A DNA stretch of 64,000 nt from Ulva prolifera (taxonomy: Eukaryota; Chlorophyta; Ulvophyceae; Ulvales; Ulvaceae): the NCBI GenBank assembly GCA_023078555.1, contig CM041199.1:5337315-5401314 (forward strand), written 5' to 3'. The translations under genes were made by a program, and so were the position numbers. Below, in pieces: positions 1 through 11,778 of this stretch (position 1 is its first letter; each line of letters starts with the position of its first letter). The notes under the pieces were generated by a model that was not told the DNA's origin, did no database searches, and saw only the letters and a program-made list of their open reading frames with translations.

Positions 1-1195
1 AGGCGCAGCTGTTAACCCGTACCCCGCAGTTTTACTGATGCCAGCAGGGGCCTCACGCTGTACACAGTTCAGTCTGAGCGACGCACACTGTGGGTAAGCC
101 TACGGCGAGTAAATGTCTAGCCTGAAGCAATAGGCTGCCAAAATTGCACACAGGCATGAACAGCAGCCAAAGCAGCTGTGACGAGCAGCACAAACACCCG
201 AGGCGTATCGCCCACACACGTCCATGGTGAACATTGATGGCATCTGTTGATGCAATGGGGCAGCCTACTCCGCCACAGAGACAACTCGACATGTACAGCC
301 TCCTCATCCAACGGGCGTGATTATAGGAAAACAAAACACAATGGCATGCACCGAGAGAATCCTCACTTCTTGGGGGGGAGATGAGCGGTCCGACAGTGAT
401 AGAACAGCCTGGGTCAGCAAGTGTTCAGGTGAAGCATCACTTCATGGATTAGCTCACCACAGCATGGTCTAATCTGAAGCCGCGGAACTGTGACAATCAC
501 CTGCAGCAGCCAATATGACCAAAGCATCTTTTGCCCTCCACAGAACCTTTCACCTGGCAACATCCAGCTGTAAAAGTTTGCCGGCTGTATGCATCTATAC
601 ATGCAGCCGGCTGCAGGCCGCAGGGTAACAGAGTGCCGTCTTTGGCTGCTTAATCAATCTCCAGGTTGTGGCCTGTGCTTCAGGATCCTGTAGTCCCCAC
701 AGAAGATCCAAACATTAGCACGAGACATTGAGATTGATGCACTTGTCACTTACTGTGGTGCTCAGGCGTTTGTTCAACATTCACCTTCAATGGTGCCTAG
801 CAGTGTGGATATGAATCTCCTGAGATAAGCATAGACATACACAACGTCTGTACGGTTCAAGGAGACAGAAATACGGGTCGCGTTCAGTGCACGGCGTGCA
901 TCGGGTTTGGAGGCTTCCAGAGGGCACCACTGTTACTGTGTACAGCTGTGTCACGCTTACGCTTGATCACCGCCGGAAAACGTGATCCTGACGACGTGCG
1001 GGATACGGAGGTTTCAGCCCTGGTAGCCATTTGCTGCGCAGCGTGCTGCTCACGTCAGCTGTGGACGATCGAGAAGTCTCTACATGTTGTGCCCTCCAGG
1101 CCATGTGTAGTCAGAGGCAGCATTATGTAGCGTTTATGGTATTGTTCAAGCTTCATCTGTGCTGTACAGCGCCCTGATCATCAAAATCGACAACT
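1..1195. other. Non-coding flank upstream of bZIP gene (copy A)
   Basis: No exon with consistent splice phase or recognisable protein motif was found here. Short open frames on both strands lack any family signature. The stretch presumably contains the promoter and 5' UTR of the downstream bZIP gene, but I see no convincing TATA box. The same stretch recurs at 28741-29935. Confidence 0.5.
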
Positions 1196-4100
1196 ATGGC
1201 ACAGGCGGAGAGACCGTCGCTCGCGTCTCTGCCGGACCTTATGGACGTGGACTTCAATGCTGATTTACCGGAAGATCTATTCGAGTTCGACAATCAGTTC
1301 TTGGATGAGTATCTGAAACGTGTTAGAGGTGCGCTGCTGTGTACCTGGGCCAAGTGCACGTAGCGCTGCGTTCCTCGACCGGATGTTTGATAATGCCACG
1401 CAGAAAAAACTGTCAACGTGAGAGGTGCTCGACATGCTTGGTAGCATGGTGAACACCGGCGGAAGTATTCTGTATGCGTAGGATATTCGTACAGCGTGGC
1501 TGGACGCTGCTGTATTCACCCGCTTGGCCTGGGGAGCCGCTGAGCTCCAGTCGATTTTGGAAAACGACTCAATCTGCGTGTTGGCGCATACATTGAAATT
1601 TGTAGCCTCGATGTTGATCTGAATGTCCCATCGCTTGGATTCTCTGCGATTCATCTTTCCAGTTGGGGCCCACATCTGCAGCATGGAAGTCACAAAGAGA
1701 GTATGTGGCAGTTGCCCTGATAGCAGCTATGATAGCAGCTACAGCATGGGGCCTGTCATGCGCGCTGCTGCTTCCACTGTTGTGATCGTCCATCTCTCAG
1801 CTACATCCTCAGATTCACAAAGTGGGATCACAGGTGCAGATGACAAAGGAACGTCTATGCTGTTACCGAGTATAGACCTAGATGATCCGTTGCTCCCCCC
1901 CCAAGCGCCTTCCGTGGGGTTGGCAAGTCACTCGACATCTGCTGGATCACACCCTTCCGGCCACTTGGCAGCAGGCCAGGTGTTTGCAGCACCTTCTTCA
2001 GCCGACGCCAACGTCCCTGCGTCCAATCAATTTGTGCCTGGAGCTGCTGTTGTGCCTCTGACTGCCCAGCCACACACGGCTCAGCCTCAGCAGGTCTTTT
2101 CAGTCCCAGGACCCCATGATCAGGACTTGGCACCGCCTCAATCTGCGGCCCATAGCGCAGCATATGAGGTTAGTCACCCATGTCTGCCTGTAAATGCATC
2201 TGCTGCTGAACGACGCCGTTTGGCTGTCTCTAGCGCTGCTGCATTGACATGACTCTGCCAATTTGTCGTTGAAAGTGTTGTCCCTGTGCGGACTCAGGTC
2301 TTGTGCAATTACATCGCGTGTTCAGAATAAGTGCGACTGATGCAGTCACTACAATGTTTGGTATGATGTCGCCAACTCCAGCATGGATATGGCCCGACAT
2401 GCAGCATGTCGAGAGCGATGCAGCACGTGTGTTATTTCATGTTCCCGCCTGCGCCAGTGGCCAGTGGCTGAATTTGTGGCAGAGCAGTAAACCTCACCAC
2501 TGCTCTCTTCCACAACTTCAGACATTGGCGCCGCCAAAGCCTTGGAACAAGTATCAGCTTCAATAGTATCAACCTGCTGTCTCCAGTGGTGGAGGTGGTG
2601 GCATCGTGCGAAAACTGCTCTGTGCAGCATTCGCAATACCCACAGCGTTGCCTGCCTTCATGCTGGCAGCATAAGTCTGCAGTACATGTGTTACTACAGG
2701 GCAGCACTTCATCAACATCTGCACAGGCCGCTGGTGCTACGTCACCATTTGTTCATTTGTGGCTTGTGCACATGATGCTTCATTTGCGGCTTGTGCAAAT
2801 GGCGTTGATGTTGTCAAAGCTGGAGCTCCATTCGAGCCGGACGTTGAGTAGCTCTACCGCTTCTATAGTAATGATTTTCTGTGGCCCACAGGAGGTGGAC
2901 GGTAGCGATGCACCTGCAGTGCACAGTAGTGGAACAGCTGGCAGTGCCCGAGCGAAGAAGGGTGCGACTGGACCCCGCAAAGCGACTCCGCAGCGCAAGC
3001 AGAACAACCGCAAGGCACAGCAGCGGTACCGCGAGAAGCGCAAGATGCAGGCAGTCGAGAGGGAGGAGCAGGTGTGGCCAAACTGCAGCTTTGTAGATGA
3101 AGACTGATAAAAAGAATCATCAGACCATGGCACAAGCCTGCTCTCAGCCTGTTGCGTAGCGTGTTCAGTGGTGGCTGGACAAAAACCCACAACAAATGAG
3201 ATAAACATTGATCGGCTATGGGTACACTGCAGGTGAAGCTGCTCTCCGCGCAGCTCGCAACGATGCAGGAGCTGCAGGAGCAGAACCAGAAGCATGCATC
3301 GGAGAACGACGAGCTGCGCAGCCAGCTGCAGGAGAAACAGGGCGAGATCGAGGCGCTTCGGGTACGCCCCGTCTGCAATCCACAAACGAACAGCAGCTCA
3401 CACACAACACCAGTCTGCATGTCTCTTGAATGTCAGAACCCCTTTCTGATATGTGCTGTGAATCTCCTCACATTCAACCTGCGAGTTTCAGTCAGGTGGT
3501 GTTCTGACAAGCGACCCCTTGGAGGTCACGTACTCTGCGCACCTCGTCCAGTTGGCAGACCTGGTGGGGTGGTGCAGAAGATGATGGAGGCGGGCTTTAT
3601 AGACCTCGGGGCGCGCTCCCACAGCGAACACAGTAGTGAGGGCCGCAACGGCTTCCGCGTCGACAGCGGCGGCGACGGCGGCGGCGGGGACAGCCCGATG
3701 GCCCGGGAGGAGCGCCCGGTCACCCAGCCGCAGCATGCGCGCCTCACGCACGACGATGCGGCTGCGCGCCTCAAGCAGCTCGTCGGCGAGATGCGCGCTC
3801 TGCTGGAGGCACACGGCCTGCCCGGCACCAGCTACCTGTGCGCCACCACTGCTTGTTCCCGCTGCTGCTCTGTCTCACAGCTCTGTCTCGTGGCACTGCA
3901 TCAACGCAGCAAGGTCTTGATATCGCTGTTCTAGTGCCAGACGTCTCGTGTGTTTCTGCCTTGGACACGGGAGTGGGCGCTGTTGTGGCTGCAATGGCGA
4001 TGTACCGATCATGAAACTTTCAGGTCACCATGATGGGTATTGGTCGCTACCTGTCATCCTGAGGCCCCGCATGTGGTGTGATCTGAGCAATCGCCTTCAG

Positions 4101-5362
4101 GGATCAGCGAGCCAGCAGGCCTTGCGGTCCTGGGGGTTTGGGAAGGGTCGGCTTGCCGCAGCTTGCACACGGGCGCGTCATGTGAAGACCACTCGTGCAG
4201 GAGGGGGGACCCCCGGTACTCCGACCCAGCGCTCGCGGCGGCGCTGCGGCCGCTCGCACAGCACGTCGACCGCCTCTCGATGCAGCGCCTGCTGACCGCG
4301 CCGGCGAAGCCGCAGGAGCGCAGCAAGTGCGACAGCAGCCGCTTCGCGAGCGCGCACCCGTGCGCGCTCTTCCGGGCGCGTTGGACCGGCGCCCTCGAGG
4401 CGATGGGCGTGAGCGAGGAGCAGGTGGACACGCTGCTCGCGGCGCGCGCGCAGACGCTCGAGCGGCTGCGGGCGCTGTACGAGGAGCGCGCGGAGCTGAA
4501 CAACATGACGATGGCGATCATGCTGCCGCGGCCCGCGCCAGAGTCGTTCTACGACGGCAGCACGGCGCGCAAGCTCGAGCTGATGGGCCAGTTTGGCGGC
4601 AAGTGCGCGCTGTCGCACAGCCAGCAGCTCGCGGAGGCGCTCGATGAGATCCGGGAGAACCTGCGCCAGGAGCAGCGCATCATGGTGCAGCTGCACAGCG
4701 TGCTCGTGCTCAAGGTGCCGCCCGGCTGTTGCGTGAGTACTGGCGTATGTTGATGCCCTGCACCGCCGCGTCACTGGCATGCGCTGCTGTAGCAGCACCA
4801 TCAGAACCCATGGGCGGGCACACGTCCACGCATCTGAGGAGTGAAGCTCTGCAGTGTATCGCAGCGGACAGCTTGCACCCGCCCCTGCCCTATATGTGTG
4901 CCACACTGTGCCCTGGCTGGGCTCGTCTCTGCTGCACCCACCGTTCGTGTGGCCTATGCTGTACTCTTGGCTGCAATCGCGATTCTCTAGCGGCAAGTTC
5001 TGTCGGGCTACTATCACGACCGCTTGACAGTAGGGTATGGCGTGCAGGTGCTCTCACCGGCGCAGGCCGCCGTGATGTTCACACTCGCCGACGATGAGCT
5101 CGTGGAGCCGCTGCACATCACAAACATCGCCGCGCTCAACCGCGGCGTCATCCAGCTGCTGCCGATGTGCCGTGGCGAAGTCGGTGACGGAGCGGCTGTC
5201 TGCAAGGTGGAGGCGGAGGAGCCTGCAGGGAGCACCAGCGCCGCGGCGACACACATGGCGGCGCCGCCGGCCACGGCGGCAGCACATGATGATATCCGGG
5301 CCTGCGAGACCACACGAGCGGACCCGTGGTGGCGCATCGGGGCGGTGTCCTTGCATCAATGA
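1196..5362 (+). CDS. bZIP transcription factor, seven-exon model (copy A)
   Basis: Nuclear DNA-binding regulator expected to dimerise through a leucine zipper; targets unknown. Exon model from splice sites and phase: 1196-1328, 1834-2168, 2892-3071, 3233-3361, about 3492 or 3512-3837, 4201-4714, 5048-5362. Exon 1 starts MAQAERPSLASLPDLMDVDF and is acidic; exon 2 is rich in P, S, A and Q, like an activation region. Exon 3 holds the basic region NRKAQQRYREKRK, which fits the N-x7-R rule. Exon 4 (43 codons) is a coiled coil with leucine heptads. Exons 6 and 7 form a helical C-terminal domain joined across the intron as LHSVLVLK-VLSPAQAAV, a style seen in green algal bZIPs (recalled, not searched). 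Most junctions agree in phase. Weak point: near 3540-3575 the frame needs a one-base change to join the two conserved-looking parts of exon 5, and copies A and B differ there by one C. The C-terminus is longer than in copy B. Confidence 0.82.
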
Positions 5363-8300
5363 CGCCGGAGCGGCTGAACCAGAGGGCACAGGGCGGTTAA
5401 TCTCATGGTTGTTCACTCCCATGTTCGAGACAAATGGCTTGAGATTTGGCGCCGGGGGTGAGGCAGAACGGCAGGAGTTGCTGTGTTTGCGGCGGGGCTA
5501 TGTCAGCGCGAGGCTGCATGAGCTGACACGCTCATGGATGAGAAACTGCACCTGTTTTGAGGAGATTGTGGCACTAGCCTGCGGAAAGGCTTGAGGTTGC
5601 TGTGTACCTTGTGCTCACCTTTGCTGGGTCATAATGCGCCGTATCGTGGCAGCCAAGTGGTGGCTGGCATCGATGCGTGAGCATGCCTGGAACACACGGC
5701 GTTGGCTAGAAGGGCATGGGGCACCCGCACCTGGACAGGGGAGTGCGGATGAGGTTGTGACGATGTATACTTAAGCTGCTGCCTGCGGCATTAGCCGCGG
5801 CATTGGCCCGGCTGTGGGTTGATCTTGTATCTGATATCTTTGTGGCGGTGCTGCTGCTAATACTAATGACCATGATCGGCGCAGCGGCTGTGGGTCGACA
5901 ATCTGAGACCTGCATGTACGACTGTTGGGAGTTTGCACAATCATGATCTGAAGAGTGTTCTGTACGCGTCTGCGTGTTTGACCTTTGCAGCTGTGTAACG
6001 GCGTATAATGATGGTGTGAGCGGTTGTTTGAAAGTGTCCTTGAATGCGACATGTTGTTGACACCTGCAGCTTTTGTGCCATAGTGAAGCCGTTGAGGCGC
6101 AGTGCGTGCAATCAATACGGACCTTGCCGATACCAACTGCAGCCCGCGGAGGGTGTATACGACATAACGATTAGAATACTGAGTCGAAACCTGCAGGTAA
6201 ACTGTGGCGTCTAGCCTTATGTATCTGTTGTGCTCAGAACAGTGTCAGCTTTGCCTGCCTAGTGCGGGCTGCCTAGTGGCAGCCCGCACCGCTACAGTGC
6301 TCGAGATAACGAGGTATAGTGCAGCTGCAGCGAAATGGCATCACATAGGGACACATGTTTGCATGTGCTGCTGGTGTGGGGCAGTGAACCACACCCCGAA
6401 ATCGCATATCACGCATTAGCAAGGAGCAAGATGACACGGTGCACTATGGACTCTCAAAATTATTGCCGGTGGTCCTTCCTGTGCCCTTCGTGGCTGTGCT
6501 GTAACCTCTCCACATTTTAAAGAGTCAGTACGTGTGAGTGAGGAATTGCAAACCGCCAACAACCTACAGCTAGGTTGTAAACTATGTCAGCTCCACAATT
6601 AGGCATTACTGCATGTTCGACGCATATCTCGCACGATACGCTGTCACCCAAATGGGATGGCGGTTCATCTGAGGTCTGTCCAGATCGGCCGTTGGAAACA
6701 TGCAACAGGCGATTATGCCAATGTATGCAACGTCCGCAGTGTATATGATTATGAGCGCCAGGATGTGTGATTGTCGGTTACATCCGTTCGACTGGACGCA
6801 TGACATTTTGAACGTGAACGCAGCATAGCATCATCGTATGCGGAGGATCACACGACCGTCGCCAAAAGCGTCAGCACCTACGATGACAGAACTGTGAGAC
6901 ATGAGTCTGTAAGTGTCTCCGATTCGATGAAGTGTTTCGCACCTGCTTTGGAGCAAGGCCTGGCGCACGTAGCGTCCCTGCACAGGACCGTCCAGGCTGC
7001 TCCGATTGACGTCCTATGATTGGTGGAGGAGACAGGGCGCCACATGATGCAGCGCTCACAACTTCAGGGACTTTGTGGTACTGTTATACTGTACGTTGAC
7101 TTGCCAAACAAGCGCACCACGTCGTACGGCCACATCGCCCATCACCTCAAGCCTGCCAGCATCGGCATCGCCCTGATTGTCGGATAACCGGGAACCACAT
7201 ACACAGGCGATAAAGGCGATCCGAAGCAACAAATTAAATCATGTAAGCCTGATCAAACTTGATTGATGTACGCTCTACCATGGACAGGCTGCACTCACAC
7301 CGATTCACAGCTGCAGTGGCAAAATTCATCAAGACTATTTGCATGCGCACGTATCAGTACGTCAACACAGCAGCTCAAATGTAAACTCTCATCATTGCAT
7401 CTGCCAGCGCTGATCTCAGGTGGAGACACAGAGCTCCAGGGCACGCTTCTGGAAGTGGCTGAAGTGCGTAGCTTCACCGCTGCAGCGTCAGGCAAGCTTT
7501 GGCTCGCACGGGTCTCCAAGGTCGTGCCAAGCATGTGCATAGCGCCCTCTGTTGTCCGAGTAGCGTGGCAACATATTACTGACTGGTCCGGCAACGGCAG
7601 CGTTTGCGTCAAGCATGGCCTGTCCAGTCCTACGCTGTTCCGCTGTGCTTGTTCCTCGCCCATGAGCTCGCGTTGACCGAACACCCCAAAATCATGCATA
7701 GATCTACCTTCCCAATTTGGGCTTGTTTATTATGTCTGTCCAAGTCTGCTTACAGCCAATCCGCTCCTGCAGTTGTCACTAAATGCAGTACGGCGTTTAC
7801 ACAGGAAGGGGTGCGCTTCGGCCGGAAGCCCCACGCATGTGCAACTTGATATGATTTGCGCTCTCTGTGGCTGAATGCGTTAGCGTCGTCCTGCACGCTC
7901 CAGCCGTAGCTATCTGTTGAATCTCGTAAAACAGTAGCCGCATGCCTCACAAGCACATCGCTGTGATCACACTGTCAACATAATGTCACATACCAGCAGG
8001 TCCAATATCCGACATACAGCTGCGCAGCTGGGGGGGCTGCTGGCGAGAAGCACCCACCGTGCTCGAGGCTTGCTTCCCGTGTCACAGCATAGTCTCGTTG
8101 GGTTGTCATCAGTCCTTGATGCCCGGGATACAGTGAAGTGGGGACAATGCCTTCGTGTGGTGTCTAAGAGTATGCGGCGTTAAGATCTGCACTGTAGCCA
8201 TGGTCGTCATCGCAGTGTGCTCTTCGAACACACGTAACCGAGCCGAATAACTTCCCCGCGTGCATGCCTACATCCACTCCCTGAGACTGATACAGTAGCC

Positions 8301-9732
8301 TTCGGATCTCATCGCTTTTACTGGTCCGCTTTCTGTGATCTAGGCGGAATGGCCACAGCTCACGGCCATTCACTCACTAGCATGTTCGGGACCGAAGACA
8401 AGGTGCCCCCACGCTCATACGTGAAACACCGCCACCAAAAACACTAAACGTGAGTTGTGTAGCCATGTCAGCGTAAGAGGATCTAACTGCAGGCCTGTGC
8501 GTGGACTGGGGACTGCCTGGTTGAAGGGTGCGCCAAGCGTTGTGTTGCAGACCTTGGCGCAGGCGCATCAGCAACGGTCCTCGAGGATCGGGCCTTCTCA
8601 GAGACCTGGTATGCGCTATGTCCTCGGCTGGCGAACGTCGTAGACATCGTCGTGCGTGCGACGACTCCTGACACCACTACCTCCCCTCCCCCACAGATAG
8701 CCTCGGGGCAGAAGGCTCACTCACAGCCAGGCACAGATGGCGACGCCACAACACCAGATGAGGCAAGCTCACGGTCTCTGCTGAGCTCTGGCCACCACGA
8801 AGAGGTGTTGTCGGAAGTGCGATCCCCCAGCCTCAACCTGCACACGCACGAGAACCTACAGCAGCTCAGCTTGTTCCCATGGCTGCGATTTCACCATACA
8901 TCTCAAGTTGTCTCTCTACCTGAGCGATCTGAGACTGTTGTTGTCTGGCTGGATCGTGCAGCCGTGCACTGTCCAGCCCTGTGCATGCCGTCCAGCTCTA
9001 CTAGCCACCACGTAGTCAGTGACAGGCGACTGAGCTCGGGCAATTGCATGGCAGAGCACCAGCCCGAACTACCACACATTGCAATCCCGCAGAACCGCAG
9101 AGACTGCACGCCTGCACGCTGATGCACAGAACACATCCAGACGAGTGCCATCCCGCCCTCTAGCATGCACATGTCACAGCAGTGTTGAGTCGCTTTGCTG
9201 CATATCCAGGACTGCCACCCCGAAAGTAGATCTGAATATTCGGATTTTTTCTATGTGATCGGGCCCGATGACCCAACACTGCTCCACAGGACGCTGATCT
9301 GACGTCTGAGTGTCTCTGATCGCACCCGAAGCTGACGCAGTCTCTCTCTCCTGGCCTTCCCGTCTGCAGCGAGCTCGCGCAGCTTCCATGCCTCCCTTGG
9401 CCGGCCCTCTGCTGAACCACGGTGTCCCGGGCTGGACTGCCAACAGAGCCGGATCCTGAGGAGAGCCTGTGCAGCATCGAGCACAGGCTGCTAGGCCGCG
9501 GTCGCACTGGGTCATGGCAAGACCCGCATGCCTGAGCATTGGCTGACCCATGCATGCTCACATTGGAATAGCTCAATCGATGCCTTGCTGACGCTGCCCG
9601 GCCCGAAGCATGCCCCCACCCCGCTGCGAATGCGCCGCTCTGGGGAGCCTAGCATCATTCGCCGCACTCTTGCGCGCGCGCGACCGGCGGTTTTTTGGGT
9701 CCTCCGCTGAGGTTGGCCGGACTGCTGCGCAG
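5363..9732. other. Long stretch without a supported gene (copy A)
   Basis: About 4.4 kb between the bZIP stop and the first supportable exon of the next gene. It holds the bZIP 3' region (a TGTAA at 5994-5998 could end that transcript) and a perfect hairpin at 6262-6289. Several open frames (for example 7263-7676 and 8652-9122, both +) show no recognisable domain, and some are broken in the other copy by one-base changes. The first exons of the unknown surface protein probably lie in the right half, but I could not identify them. Confidence 0.45.
6262..6289. other. Perfect 12-bp-stem hairpin (copy A)
   Basis: GTGCGGGCTGCC (6262-6273) is followed by a TAGT loop and then its exact reverse complement GGCAGCCCGCAC (6278-6289). 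It sits in the non-coding stretch downstream of the bZIP gene, on either transcribed strand. It is conserved unchanged in copy B at 34992-35019. The role is unknown; a small structured RNA, a 3' UTR element or chance are all possible. Confidence 0.7.
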
Positions 9733-11778
9733 GAGGTGCTGTTCCGCGTCGCGCACGCGGTCGCATCCAGCGCCGGCCGCGCGGGCACGCCCGGCGCGCC
9801 GGGAACCCTGAACATGCGGCGCTCGCTGCTCGACGCCGCCGCTCCCGCCCCGGCCGCCGCCGCGGAGGCGGGGGATGTGCGGCAGGAGTGCCCGTCGCCC
9901 GACACAGTGCGGCAATACGGCCGCTTCCTGCCCACGCTGGCGGACGAGTACGAGGCAGTGTTCCAGGCCGACGCCTCGGGTGCGGCTCCGCCCGCCTGCT
10001 GCCAGGATGAATGATCATGTGTGTGTATGTAGTTACAAAGGATAGAGGCTGCGAGCCTCAGGCCAATGCCCGCAACTTACCACCTACTCGATGGCGATGG
10101 TGATGCTTTGCGCTCCAGTGGTTCGGGCATAGTTCTGGTTTTCTTTGCTGGTGCAACGTTCCACGCTTGTGTATCAGAGACACATGGGGTCATCATTTGC
10201 TGAACGGCACTTATGCAGCGCCTCGAAACTGTTTCAGCCCCCTCCCCCCCCCCCGCCCCTTCGTTTGTTGAATGATGCACGCGCGGCCACCATGGACCTG
10301 CCACAATGCATGATGTGCATGTGTGCAGGCCAGCCGCTGACACAGCGGCAGATCCAGCTCGCGCCGTTCGTCCTCGACAAGCCGAACGAGTTTGCGGTGC
10401 TGGTGTCGTTCTTGCGGGACCCGGCGCGGCTTGCGGCGTACGTGCGCGATGCATGCACGACGTCGGCCATCCCCAACGCGGCGTTCCCACTATACGCCAG
10501 GTTCCTGCTCGACATCACACGACCGCAGCCCGGCACGGACGTCGTGGTGTGCCGGGACAACTTCCTTGCCATGGAGCAGCACGTGCGGTGTGTCCTCCAG
10601 GCCCGGCACAGTATCTGCGGTCTGTGAATTTCTGTGGCGCGCGTGTGCTCAGAATGAAATTCCAGTTACCACAGGTATCTAACTTGCCTCACTCTTAATT
10701 CAAGCAATGTGATTCTGGATTAACCGAGCCAAATCCTTAAGAGGACTTTCACAGGTCCGGACGACCAGGACCACGTGCCGAAGGGAATCAACCACTTGGA
10801 AAACCCGTACAGTACCATGGCATCCCCCCGCCCCCGGCAGACAGCTTCATGCATGTGCAGGGGTATCGTCGATGCGAACGAGGAGTGAGTGCCGCCGTTC
10901 GGCGAGCGGCCGGACTGCTTCGGCACGTCGTTCGACATCCCGTGGACGCCGACGACGGCGCGGTGCGCGGCCGCGCTCGCCACGGCGTACAACACCTCCA
11001 CCCCCCGTGCCCCTCACCACCGTGGCCACGTCGATGCAGGACCTGCATGCGACCTGCACCGCCGCCCAGTCCAAGGTGTGCCCCCTACCCCTTCTCGAAG
11101 CACCGTCCAAGTATCCAGCGGCGCGGCGGCAAGCCTTGGTGCTCCGCCAAGACATGGCCGGTGGCTGTCATTTGTCGTCGGCCCAAAACACAATACGCAC
11201 GGCGAGTCGGCGCAGCGGCCGGCCACTCGCGCGGAAACCTGGAGTGGGTGACACCCTGTCTGCAGCTCTTGCACGACAACCATGCTGTGCGCTGCCGTTA
11301 CCACCTGGCCCTGAGGCGCTCACACCAGCACAGCACAGCACAGCACGGAGCGCCCAGCCGCATCAGTAGACCCTGTGCAGGTGAGCTGCGACGCGGTCGA
11401 CGGAAGCACACAGCGCAACGCGATCGGCAATGCGTGGACGATGTTCCCCCTGCGCGCGCCTCTGCCGGGGGGGCTGCCGCCCTCCGCCCCCGCTCCGCAG
11501 GGCACGCCGCCGGTGCTCACTCTTGAAGGGAGTGGCCCGGCAGATGCCCCTGCTGCCGCTGGCGCCGGCGGAGGGCCGCTGGTGGCCACTGCCGCGGCAC
11601 CCACCAGCATCCCCGCTCTGTCACCACAGGTGGTTGCGGCGGCGGGAGGAGGCGGGGCAGTGACATTCGCGGAGGAGGATGCGCCCGAGGAGACTAGTGT
11701 GGCCGGGACGGTGTGGCACCATGCATGGGAGTGCTTGCGGGTGGAGTGGCTGTGGTGGCGCTGCTGGTGCATGCGTAG
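9733..11778 (+). pseudogene. Unknown cysteine-containing surface-like protein gene, disrupted in copy A
   Basis: Counterpart of the gene at 38460-40499. Exons are 9733-9979, 10329-10589, 10755-11075 and 11381-11778. Compared with copy B, the third exon has TGA at 10886-10888 where B reads TGC (Cys). A run of C near 11003-11008 is one base longer. A GT/TG dinucleotide is inserted near 11711-11714, which throws the hydrophobic C-terminus out of frame. Two further bases differ in the intron near 11183. Either copy A is a decaying duplicate or, more likely given the error pattern, it is a poorer consensus of the same locus. Function is not recognised; see the copy B entry for a description of the protein. 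Confidence 0.55.

Noticed and set aside
4178-5017. A 279-residue minus-strand frame and its copy at 32915-33754
   Set aside because: Antisense of bZIP exon 6; arginine/leucine-rich low-complexity typical of reversed GC-rich coding DNA.
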